Shown piece by piece: positions 23,241 to 33,296 of a stretch of 64,000 nt of DNA. The position numbers were made by a program, and so were the translations under genes. This DNA comes from Mauremys mutica (lineage: Eukaryota; Chordata; Testudines; Geoemydidae). Position 1 is the stretch's first letter. Every line of letters begins with the position of its first letter. A model generated the notes under the pieces. The model worked only from the letters and a program-made list of their open reading frames with translations, was not told the origin of the DNA and made no database searches. The stretch covers positions 10,125,553-10,189,552 of the forward strand of contig NC_059079.1 of assembly GCF_020497125.1 (NCBI RefSeq), given 5' to 3'.

Positions 23241-23744
23241 ATTCTTCTCCTTCACTGGAATTTGCAACATTCAAATGTCTGTACTTTACTGTAACATTCA
23301 GCTTTGTCACTTTTTAATCAATCTATGCACTGTTATTTCTTTTAAAGTGTAGTGCTGCTTTGAAAAATGACGATGTAAACATGACATGTTTTGAATGCAA
23401 CAGATCTGCTCTTTGTGTGTACTCAGAGTTACACATACATACCTCAAGGGCTGGACAAAAATAACTTTGTATTCTTTTCACCCCTACAGAGCTAATACAA
23501 CTAAGAAAGAGGGAGCTGGATTCTATTCTGCCTGAGGCAGCAACAGAATTATTAACTAAGGGCCAAATTCATCCCAGTTGATCAGACAGTATTGGGACAA
23601 TAGACAAGACAACACTTTATTATATAATTTAAATTTCCTAAAATATGTGATTACAGTTAGTTACCCATATGTATTATAAAATTATTTTATCAAATGGACA
23701 TTATCAAGCATTTCTAACGGATATAGAATATTCAGAGACCTTAC

Positions 23745-23937
23745 CAAACATCATGTACTAATTAGACTCTCCATGTATATCCTCTTGGTTAAGTTCTGCA
23801 GGAAACTGTTTAATATATCTACCAGCACAGTCAATCTTCTGTTTGTTTTATGGTAAATGGAATTACTAAAATCTGACCCTCATTACTAAAGGGCTCAAAT
23901 CTTGCATAAAATCTGGCATCTTGACTAGTCTGAAGAC
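23745..23937 (-). pseudogene. CALR4: CALR4 pseudogene exon 3, frameshift and stop
   Basis: The frame begins LQTSQDARFYA then (3 residues lost) RFEPFSNEGQILVIPFTIKQ, corresponding to LQTSQDARFYALSASFEPFSNKGQTLVVQFTVKHEQ. It then shifts frame to KIDCAGRYIKQFP (calreticulin NIDCGGGYVKLFP) and continues ...EDIHGESN*YMMFG, with TAG before YMMFG. The donor G|GTAAGG is intact. The acceptor is TTG where AG is expected. At 193 bp it is close to the usual 204 bp. Confidence 0.93.
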
Positions 23938-25052
23938 CAATAATGAGGAGACACAGTAAGATCAAACATATAAATATAGGAAACCTCTACATAAAGTTAC
24001 ATTTACCCCTTTAGTGTCCTTTCTGTCTCTTAATAATTTACCACTTCCATCACTGCCCAGTATGAGTCAAATTCCCCTCTCACTTACACCGGTTCCATTC
24101 CACTGACCTCATTGGGATTACATCAGAATAACCAAGAGGAGGAGGATGTGGTCATATATCTGTAAGTATTGGTAACTAAAGATACTCCATCTCCAGCCAA
24201 GGATGTTGTTATTCAGCACAGTAGCTACTGAGCCACAGAATGCTGATGTCAATTCAAGAGAGAAGTTACACTCTAATCTAAAAGTTAGACAAGGAATTTA
24301 CTTCAAGACCACAAACTGGGTGAAAGATAAAAGTAACTGAGTAGGAGATATGGGGATAGGGAGGGAATATGAAGGGCAGAGACAAAAAACAACCACCACA
24401 CAAACAAACAAAAATGTAATCTTAAAAAAAGTTTGTGAAGCAATTAACATGGGAAGACAAGGGAAATGCCACCAGAACACTAAAAACAAAGCAAGGTTTT
24501 TACTTAACACACCACTGAAGTTTATGGGCCAGATTCTCTTCTGTGACCAAGGTATACTTGACCCAGCAAGAGAGGAGGAGCCATCATTGACTGGGTTTCG
24601 GATCCCAGATTCTCTGGCCAGCTCTACTCCAACATCACTATAGAGATAGTGATAGTCTCCAAGGCACTTCTGCCTCGCCTCCCCACCAACACATCTTTGA
24701 CACCAGGACTGCAGTGCTGGTGGCTATACCAGCTCTATGTCTGCTAGGGACTTCCCTGAATGATGAAGGAATTCCTGGGGAAACTGGGTGATTTCCTCTC
24801 ACTCTGCACTGCTCAGACATTGAATCTGGCTCAGTACTCTGTGCATTTACTGGCTCAATGTTGCTTGTTATCAAGCTGTGTGCATGCTTCATACTATGCA
24901 AAATAAACTAGCTGAGTTTATTTGAATGTGCAATCATTACATTTCTATTTAAGATCACTGAACTGCACATCCTATTCAAATTTCATGTGCTCTGGGAAGT
25001 CATATCCCTGAATGCAGTGTGTCCTTCTGAGCACATGCTGTTTGACATAGAC

Positions 25053-25327
25053 CAGTGGTCCCCAACCTTTTCATCTGGCGGGCACCAGATGAAGGACCGT
25101 GACGGCGGTTGAGCATCCGCCGAAATGTCGCCAAATTTCGGCGGCGACGCCTCTCGATGACGTTGCTTGTTGGCAGCAAGCAACGTCATCCAGAGGTGTC
25201 GCTGCCGAAATGCTGCCGAATTTAAGTGGCATTTCGGCAGATGCTCGACCGCTGGCCAGGACGTGGGCACATTTAGATGCCCCCGTGGGTGCCATGGCGC
25301 CCGCGGGCACTGCGTTGGGGACCCCTG
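25053..25327. mobile_element. hAT-type MITE with long internal hairpin, TSD ACATAGAC
   Basis: The ends are CAGTGGTCCCCAACCTTTT... and ...CGTTGGGGACCCCTG. The perfect duplication ACATAGAC is at 25045-25052 and 25328-25335. The middle (about 25105-25255) is a large imperfect inverted repeat with GATGACGTTGCTTG facing CAAGCAACGTCATC and repeated CCGAAAT/ATTTCGG blocks. There is no transposase. Confidence 0.93.
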
Positions 25328-25931
25328 ACATAGACAGAAGAGCTGCCAGACCCGCTGGGCCTATTCAGATGCTACCCAAAAGGTAAAGATTAAGTGGAAT
25401 GAAAGTTTTCCCAAAACACCCTTTCAGATGACCATGGAAGGGGTACAATCAGCTTGGGAGCTTCTCTTCTCTTTTTTCCCTTTTCCAGTCATCCATTGCA
25501 AATTTTGCTTGCTCTAAAGGGCAAACCGCACTAAGGCACGTGAATCTGAAGCCCGTGTTGCCAGTTCTTGTGATTTTTTTCTTTTGTAAAGTTTCAACTT
25601 TGGGAATCAAGAGATTGCATGAGAATTGGAGCTTTAATTTAAATAAATAAACAAATGCCTACCCCTCATGGTTGTGAAGAAAAGCTTGAAAACATGACCC
25701 AAGTGAACCCTAAATGATTGGAAACCAGAAGGCTAACAAAAATAATTCAAAATGTGTTTGTTTGTTTTTTAAAACACCTCATCGTTTTTAAGATGTCATG
25801 ATTTTTTGGCACCTGACTCATGATTTTTGCATGCTTGGCATTAGCAGTACTGGAGCACTCAGAAATAGAGTTGAATATGAAGTTTAATGATTGCATATGG
25901 AAATACACTTACCTAAACAAAGCCACATGAA

Positions 25932-26182
25932 CAGGGCTGGCTCCAGACCCCAGCACACCAAGCGCGCGCTTGGGGTGGCGTCCTGCGGAAGGGCGGCAGG
26001 CGGCTCCGGTGGACCTCCCGCAGGCATGCCTGCGGAAGGTCCGCTGGTCCCGCGGCTCCAGTGGAGCATCTGCAGGTATCCCTGCAGGAGGTCCACCGGA
26101 GCCGCGGGACCCGCGACCGCCAGAGTGCCCCCTGCGGCGTGCCGCCCTGCTTGGGGCGCCGCAAACCCTAGAGCCGCCCCTG
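25932..26182. mobile_element. hAT-type MITE with palindromic core, TSD CACATGAA
   Basis: The ends are CAGGGCTGGCTCCAGAC... and ...CTAGAGCCGCCCCTG. The perfect duplication CACATGAA is at 25924-25931 and 26183-26190. It is 251 bp. The core closely resembles 15298-15601 (CTCCGGTGGACCTCCCGCAGGCATGCCTG) and is palindromic, giving spurious open frames on both strands. Confidence 0.93.
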
Positions 26183-26352
26183 CACATGAATGCTTGTCTC
26201 ACCTGCTATTATTTCAAGATATACCAGCAAGAGACTCTTTGATACATTTACTGGTTCTAATGCCTTGAGGGAGTGCTTGCTTCCTGCAGGCACTACTAAC
26301 GCTTGGCTATGTATTCACTTGAGTTATCTACACTTGAATTAACTCCTCTCAA

Positions 26353-26734
26353 GGGCTTGTCTACACTTAAAACAGGGCAGCTGCACTCCTGTAGTGCTTC
26401 AGTGAAGAGGCTACCTAGGCTGATAGGAGGAATTCTCCTGTCAGTGTAGGTAATCTACCTTCCAGAGAGATGGTAACTAGGTCAATGGCAGACTTCTTCT
26501 TCTGTAGTGCTGTAGCATAGATGCTTCCTACAGCAATGGAAAGGGTTTTCTATCACTGTAGTTAATCCACTTCTCCAACCAGCGGTCACTAGGTTGACAG
26601 AAGAATTCTTCCATTGACCTACCAGCATCTATGCTGGAGGTTAGGTGAGCTTAGCCATGGCATTACGAGGTGTGAATTTTTCATACACGTGAGTAACATA
26701 GCTAGGTCAATCTATTTTAAGTGTAGACCAGGCC
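26353..26734. mobile_element. PIF/Harbinger-like MITE
   Basis: It begins GGGCTTGTCTACACTT and ends AAGTGTAGACCAGGCC, then TAA. The left flank is CAA, so the 3-bp TSD is probably TAA with one change. Internal blocks (GAAGAATTCTTCCATTGACCTA, GGTCAATGG) are shared with 61208-61472, so both belong to one family. It is non-coding and lies just left of CALR4 exon 2. Confidence 0.75.
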
Positions 26735-26889
26735 TAAGTTGACACTACTGAAATTTAATTTTAACAGGCACATTTTTGTTACTGTGAGCAATGGAGGAAA
26801 AAGAATAAAGGATGCAATCAAAGAATAGGGCTAAATCCCTAGAAATATAATTTTTAGACTGTTCAGATCATAAATGCTATATAGTTTAC

Positions 26890-26991
26890 CTTTATCCTTT
26901 TCTTCTTTTCCATAGAATCTTCCTGCTGTGAGCTGAAATTTACCATAATCAGATTTATGCTTAGATTCAGTCTATCGCTTCTGCCATTCAA
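26890..26991 (-). pseudogene. CALR4: CALR4 pseudogene exon 2, nonsense codon
   Basis: The acceptor TTTCCAG|TT and donor AAAG|GTAAAC are both intact. The exon is 102 bp, exactly the length of mammalian calreticulin exon 2. It reads EWQKR*TESKHKSDYGKFQLTAGRFYGKEEKDK. The TAG stands where calreticulin has the second Trp of GWTSRWIESKHKSDFGKF (TGG to TAG). Conservation of SKHKSD and FYG.EEKDK is unmistakable. Exon 1 (signal peptide) was not found upstream. Confidence 0.95.
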
Positions 26992-27569
26992 CTGGAAAAA
27001 AGAAACAAAAATTTGATTTTTCCAAATTGTAATAAACAGCTAAATCTTAGCACCACAAACTGTGAATATCAACTGGATAAAATTCAACTGTTTTTGGAAG
27101 CTACTTATATATGTGGGCCAACTTAAAAAAAATATTGCAGAATCAGTTAAGATCTGAACAAAGTTAATGTTTTTAACAAATAAAGAAATCACTTGGCAAA
27201 AATACAGCATGTGATACTCGTGGTTAGCTATTAGTGACAATACTCCTTTGAAACCCCCTGCCCCAGACCAGTGAAAGTGAGTGAGGGTAGGGGAGAGCAA
27301 GCCACCAAGGGAGGGGGAATGTAGTGAGTGGGGAGTGTGGCCTCAGGGCAGGAGCTGGGCTAGGGTGTTTGGTTTTGTGGGATTAGAAAGTTGGCAACCC
27401 TAGCCTGGGTCACTGAGCTCCGCCACCTGCGGCTAAAGCAAAAGCCTGAACAATTAAGCTATGCGAGGGGCCCTGTGGCATTAGATCCCAGGCAATTGCC
27501 CTGCTTGCTACCACCTAATGCCAGCCCTGGCTTTTAGATGCAGAAAACTAGTTCTTGTGGCACAGGTGG

Positions 27570-27630
27570 GCCGTGGAGTTTTTATAACATACTGGGGGGA
27601 CCTCAGAAATAAAAAGGTTGAGAACCCCTG
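27570..27630. mobile_element. Truncated hAT end
   Basis: The right end reads AAAAAGGTTGAGAACCCCTG, the inverted form of the CAGGGGTTCTCAACC terminus at 6363. The left part is degraded. Confidence 0.7.
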
Positions 27631-28094
27631 TTGTCGGGGATAGCTTTATAGTTTATATGTGTTGTGAGGTGAGACAATGACAGTCCAGGATAGATTTAAG
27701 AAGCGGTATGACATACAACCCCCAGACTCATGTAAGATGCAGGTCAGTTAAAAAAATTAGTTTAGTGAGAACAAAAATAAATGGCTGGAAAATTCTAAAA
27801 ACAAGTTCTAATGTAGAACTCTATGTACAATAACACAACTCAAGGAATGCATTGTCCCCTGGTATTTTTGATTAAAGATACAAGTCTCTTGAGAGCAGGT
27901 TATCACAAAGGCTTACCTTCTTCTAAAAACGCCTAAAAATGCATCCTGTTTATAAGAAAAGACCTTCAGATAAACTATTTATATATCTTTTTTCTTCAGA
28001 GGCATATGACTTTTGGAAGACCTGTATTCTTGTTGATAAAGGTCAGTGTGTGGATGATTTTTGCAAGCTTAGATCAATTTCATTTATAATATTT

Positions 28095-28285
28095 TGGACT
28101 TCTATCTAACAAGTACTTTACAACATTAACTAATTAATCCTCACTGCAGTAGTGAGGCAAGTACATTTTATTGTTCCTTCTTTATAGATGAGTAAACTGA
28201 TGTATTGAGAGAAGTTAAGGCCCTCCTCCTACTGAAGATCTGGCCTAAAGTGACTTGCCTAGTGTGCAGCAGAGCAGAATACAGT
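28095..28285 (-). repeat. MIR-type SINE remnant
   Basis: The reverse complement of the MIR/CORE tail: AAGTACTTTACAACATTAACT..TAATCCTCACTGCAG.., then TTTATAGATGAGTAAACTGA..GAGAGAAGTTAAG..AAGTGACTTGCCTAG.GTGCAGCAGAGC. An ancient element shared across amniotes. Confidence 0.8.
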
Positions 28286-29493
28286 GTCCAGATATTGTTA
28301 AGAAATATGTTCATTTTTGGACTTGTGTTGTATCATTTTCATCAATGAATAAATACAACCTGCTGTGCATGCATTCTAAAATCTATGCTATCAGATTTGA
28401 GTTCAGTCCAAATACAAGAACGCTGCAGCATGCTCCTATAATTGATATTGTCTAGATTGCATTTTGGTAATAAGTGATCTTTCTGTTTTAATTTTATTCC
28501 CTTAATAGTTCAATCCTGCAAACTCTGTGCAAAAAACTCCCACTGACTTAGTGCAGGGCCTGCCTGGGCAGATGCCTATCAGATCCCAACTGTGTAATGT
28601 GATGAATGCAGATGAAAGTTTTGCACCAGCAGCTTGGCCCTCCTCCAAGTGAAAGGCCTACAGTAGATCTCTGAATTTCTGAATGCCAAATCACTTCAGC
28701 AAGCTGAGAAGTGCACTTTGTGAAATGGGTTATTGATTTAATAAAATGTATGTTTACATTTCTTGCATTTGCTAGCTAATGTGCAATCAAGTCGGACATC
28801 TTAAGTCAATCACATACGTCCTTTTAAATGCCATTTTAAAACATCTTTAAATCTATGCAAATTTTATAAAGCTAAACTACTTTACAGTGTCCCTTTAAAT
28901 GTGTTTCCCTTGAGAGCTGTCATTAGATTTGGTAAAGAAGAGAGCCACTCAAGAATGTTTAACTGAGCATCATCATACTCTGCATTTAACTCACACTTCA
29001 ACACCAGACAATTTCTTCCTAGTCCCAAAGGGATCACCCGTGCCTGTTGGTTCATGTTCAGTTATTTGTCTGCCTTTTTACATGATTATCCTCCTGGACA
29101 TGGGACTAGCACTGTTAAAAGGGGCTAAGTAAATAACTCGATGAATCAACCAGATCTGAAAACATTCTCAGAGCAGCATCTCAGTCAGGATGCTAAATAC
29201 CACAAAAGCATTTAACCATTTCATAAAAAGGAACACGTTGTGCCAGAATAAACTCCCTGTGTAAAAGCACATCTCCTGGGGAAGGAAGCAAAAGGAGGGG
29301 ACTAGCCTACTGCTCAGCCATGCACCCCCAAAATATCCATGGGATAAGACATATGAACAGAGGAGAAGGCCTGGAGACGGGAGATAACAGGACAGAAGAA
29401 GACTCAAATCTTCATAACTCTCTCTTCTGAATGTAAGATTTTCCCCTTTCCTTTTATGTCTCTCCTAAGAAACCTAGTCCAGACACTCTAGAG
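28286..29493. other. Intergenic stretch with no recognised feature
   Basis: AT-rich single-copy-looking DNA. No gene, RNA or clear repeat seen. Confidence 0.5.
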
Positions 29494-29696
29494 CAGCAGT
29501 TTTCAAACTTTTTAAGTTTTGTACCCCTCTCCAAATATGTAGTCTACGGCATGCGCTCATCTGAGATAGGGTCATAATATACCTATGATTAGATTGCCAA
29601 ATCTCACTAAATAAAATGTGTTGTCGGCCATTACAGGATTTGTCTCGTGTGCCCCCAATGAGAGTTCAGGTACACATACCAGGTTGAAAACCACAG
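29494..29696. mobile_element. hAT-type MITE (CAGCAGTTTTCAAAC ends)
   Basis: The left end CAGCAGTTTTCAAACTTTTT pairs with the right end AGGTTGAAAACCACAG. The flanks CTCTAGAG (29486-29493) and TCCTAGAG (29697-29704) match at six of eight bases, a decayed TSD. It is 203 bp and non-coding. Confidence 0.8.
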
Positions 29697-30179
29697 TCCT
29701 AGAGGAATAAATCACATTTAATTAGGAAAGGAAAGGAAGGGAGTGCTGGAGGAAGCTTTCCAGGTACAGGGATGAGTGGGGAACATTTATTGCTAATGCC
29801 TTTTATTTATTTGGAACGTATAGCAATAAACATTGGAAAGAAAGTTCTAGGATATTTTATCTGTTTGCATCAAAACTGAGACACAGGGCCCATTTCTATT
29901 CTCCTCTCCACTGTGAGGACTGATTTGTTTAATCATATTGTATATTTAAATAACTCTAGTACAAAAAATCACAAGATTCCTTTTGATTATTACATGTGCC
30001 AACAGACCCAAGCCCTGTATTTGAAAGATTTCTGATGCCTCTCAAACCTTAGGGAAAGTTGGAGTTGCACGTTACTATTTATAGTACCCATTAATAGCTT
30101 GACTCCAATGAGACTACTCGTGCTTCAAGTTAAGCACTTGTGTATGTGTTTGCAGGAATGGGAGCATATATGATACACA

Positions 30180-30440
30180 TAACAGCATATTTTTCAATGG
30201 TCTGTCCAATCCACTTTACAATGAACAGAGGAGTTTCTGCTACTTCCTTTCGTAGATTATTTCACGGTCTAATAATATTACTAGGAAATTTTTCCTGATA
30301 TTTAACATAAATAGTTTTACCACCTTGGAATAACCTAAACAATTTGTTTCTCTCCTTGGTATTTATACCCTTCAATCGTATCTATCTTCGTCAGCTTTTC
30401 TAACGTATCTAGCACAGTAATATCCATTTTTGTCTTGTTG
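30180..30440 (-). mobile_element. Diverged CR1/L3-like LINE 3' fragment
   Basis: TTTCACGGTCTAATAATATTACTAGGAAATTTTTCCTGATATTTAACATAAA followed by CTCCTTGGTATTTATACCC resembles the reverse complement of old LINE 3' untranslated regions. No coding potential. Confidence 0.5.
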
Positions 30441-30584
30441 GATGGAATATTTTTTTAGTACCATCTGCTCTCCCACATAAATTATGCTCTGGCCTCAGCT
30501 CTCTGCTCTGGCTGAGCTGTTCTAGCACATGTATTGGGGAATGGGAGCTATGAACAAAGGTGGTCCATGCAGTTCCTGCCTGCC

Positions 30585-30737
30585 CTACAGCCGTAGGTGT
30601 TGGAAGTAGGGTTATTGGGGGGGGGGCTGCCACACACCCTGGCTTGAAGTGGTTGCCAGCATATACAGGGTTCACAGTTTGGTTCAATGGCTCTCAGCAC
30701 TCCCACTATACAAATTGTCCCAGCATCTCTGCCTCCA
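30585..30737. repeat. Interspersed repeat piece, also partly at 40828-40862
   Basis: A segment running GGTGTTGGAAGTAGGGTTATTGG..., CCTGGCTTGAAGTGGTTGCC, ACAGTTTGGTTCAATGGCTCTCAGCA and CAGCATCTCTGCCT. The piece GGTGGAATAATTTTTATAGT-GGGGGTGCTGA near 40828 looks like another part of the same non-autonomous DNA element. Ends not fixed. Confidence 0.5.
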
Positions 30738-32467
30738 GCATAAGGCTGCTCTAACTTGTACCTCACTACTCATGTTGCAACAGTGCAACCCCAACTTTCC
30801 ATAAGGTTTGAGAGACTTCAGAAACCTTTGGAATACAGGGCTTCGATATGTGTAGTGCTTTGCTATGAGATAACATAAACAACCTTCACTTAACCAAGGT
30901 TTTGTTAAACTGGAGGTCAAACTGCAAGTAGGGGCAGGGGGTGGCATGGAGCCATTATGACTCTACACTACCTAGGGATTCTCTTTACAGAGGGAATTCT
31001 TGGGTGACCAGCTCGGCTGGCTTCCTGGCTCCATTCTGTTGTCAGATTGGTGTAAAAAGGCCACAGCACAATATAGAATTGCGCCCACAATCTAGTTTTC
31101 AAACTCAAAGAAGTGCTATTGATACTATCTTAGTAGGATGACAATGACAAGAAAAACATCTTGTACCATGCTAAGACCCGCATACTATCTTGTTGACTCT
31201 ATTAAGGTCTTTGCTACTTTGTCTTAAGCTTGTTTATGGAAACTGCGTACAAAATTTGGATGCCTGCAAAAATATGTTAACTGTGTGTGACAAATGCACG
31301 ATGGAAGGTAAGGAAGTGTTTATATTGATGGGACTCTGCCTGAAACAAGGGCAGCAAGATTATACTAGCTATTGTATTCCACCCCAATTGTAGTGATCCC
31401 TACAGTTTATATTTCTCTAAAATATGTTGATCATAATAAAATAACACTTTACCTAATGATGTAAACGGGGTGGTGTGCTTGTCTGTCTAGTCTCTATTTT
31501 GCATTTATGGAGGACTGTATCACAAGAAACCAGTCTGCAGATGCCTAAACTATCATATTTTTAAAAACACTTCCAACCTGAGCAAAGCATGAACACAGAA
31601 AGGGAAACAGCAGAGTTAATTAAGGAACTAATCCGGTGACTGCTCACTCAAAACTGAAGACATACATGCAAATGATTATGGATGGGTCATACAGCAGCTG
31701 TGGTTGACTTCAGTTTATTGATGTATTAAAAAATAATGAAGTGTTTGTACCAACCTTCTGGAGTAAATTCTACATGGCACCTATAATCTTTGTCAGTGGG
31801 ATCCAGCTGAATAAATTCAATTATACTCACCAAAGATGTCAGATAAATAATGAAATGATCACACACATGCATTAAAAAGGACAACTCATCCTATGTCATA
31901 TTAAGAAAGAGGGTATGGAATGAACATGGGACCAATTTGATGATGATCAAACTGTAAAATGATGTAAGGTGCTGAGACTTGACTGCTACTTACAGTGCAT
32001 TAACATTTCATATGTATTTATTTATTTATATTTTTATGGTTTCCTTTTAGTTTTTTAAAAATGCACAAAACAACGACTCTCTAAATCCTGCCATATTGCC
32101 CACAGATTCTCAGGACATGCCTAAACTAGGATACAAAGTTTGTTTTAAAAACAGGGTGAGACTAGGGTTCTTCTCTACCACCTAACATGTTAATACAACT
32201 TGCCTACCTACGCTACGGTTTTAAAAAGTGTTAGTTAAAATGGGTTAGCTAACATGTTTTAAAAATACACATTTTATCCATATCTAGATGAGCCCTCAGT
32301 CCACTTCTCCTTAGGAAAAGGCCACGACAAAAAGTGGGCTTTGCAGTGTGAGCTAAAGATCAACAAATTAATGCCAATCACCACAGCAAAATAGATTCTG
32401 TCACACTAACTTGATATCTTTTTTTTTTTTTTGCTGAGATTGCAAGTTTGGTTGTTAAAGGTAATAG
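30738..32467. other. Intergenic stretch with weak MITE remnant
   Basis: No gene. The piece at about 32110-32290 (CATGCCTAAACTAGG ... AGATGAGCCCTC with palindromic TAGTTAAAATGGGTTAGCTAACATG) looks like a degraded MITE. A T12 run lies near 32421. Confidence 0.45.
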
Positions 32468-32598
32468 TATCAGAGGGGTAGCTGTGTTAGTCAGGATCTG
32501 TAAAAAGCAACAAAGAGTCCTGAGGCATCTTATAGACTAACAAATGTATTGGAGAATAAGCTTTTGTGAATATTCACCCACAAAAGCTTATGTCTTTT
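32468..32598 (-). mobile_element. Interspersed repeat with hammerhead-like 5' part (degraded copy)
   Basis: On the minus strand: CATAAGCTTTTGTGGGTGAATATTCACAAAAGCTTATTCTCC, AATACATTTGTTAGTC, AAGATGCCTCAGGACTCTTTG, and the terminal CTACCCCTCTGATAC. The last piece is also the end of the insertion at 35912-36108. The hairpin GTGGGTGAATATTCAC followed by AAAAGC is a damaged form of the stem-GAAAGC layout seen at 51590. Possibly the 3' part of a Penelope-like element (inference). Confidence 0.6.
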
Positions 32599-33296
32599 TA
32601 AAGGTAATAGTGTTGATGTAATATACTTAGACTTCTGTAATGCATTTGACTTGGTACCACATGATATTTTGATTAAAAAAACTAGAATGATATAAAATTA
32701 ACATGCACTGTCACAAACTGTCTGGCCCTTTGAAGCAAGCTGGGTTCAGCCTTTATCCTTCAGCTTCACTGATGAGCTGACAACATAATGGTTAATAATG
32801 ACCCCCAGCTGGGTGTAATGGGGCTTACTTAGAAAGACTGACCCCAGCTGTGTTGGTGAAGCAGGGCAAGCACTACTTAGGCCTTGTCTACACTGGCAAG
32901 TTTCTGTGCAGTAAAGCAGCTTTCTGTGGTGTAACTCCCAAGATGTACACATTGCTAAGCCACTTAGTGTGCAGAAACTGCGCAGTTGCAGTGCTGTAAA
33001 AAAACCACCCCGACGAGAGGCGTACAGCTTTCTGTACCGGGGCTACAGTACCGCAGTGACAGTGTAGCCACCCTGGTCAATTACAGTGCTGCAACTGGCC
33101 TCCAGGAGGTGTCCCACAATGCCTGTTCTTGCTTCTCTGCTTATTGGTTTGAACTCTACTGCCCTGCCCTCAGGTGATCAACCATGAGCCGCCCCTCCCC
33201 CTTAAATTCCTTGGGAATTTTGAAAGTCCCCTTCCTGCTTGCTCAGTGATGCGTGCAGTGGTCTCAGTGCATCTTTCCAGGTGACCATGTCTGCTC

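Larger units (their letters stand above)
17700..26991 (-). pseudogene. CALR4: CALR4 (calreticulin 4) unitary-type pseudogene, exons 2-6 and possibly 9
   Basis: Calreticulins are ER lectin chaperones with an N-globular domain, a P-domain of IxDPDAxKPEDWDE and GxWxPPxIxNPxY repeats, and an acidic C-tail ending in KDEL. Minus-strand pieces in the right order match calreticulin exons: exon 2 (26890-26991), exon 3 (23745-23937), exon 4 (20758-about 20853), exon 5 (19890-19998), exon 6 (18188-18301) and a possible last exon (about 17700-17810). Introns are retained, so it is not a retrocopy. In mouse, Calr4 lies between Eps15 and Osbpl9, the same position. Lesions are a nonsense codon in exon 2, a frameshift and stop in exon 3, a 1-bp insertion in exon 4, a deletion of about 100 bp in exon 5, missing AG acceptors before exons 3-5, and no visible exons 1, 7 or 8. 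The gene cannot make a normal calreticulin. Confidence 0.9.
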
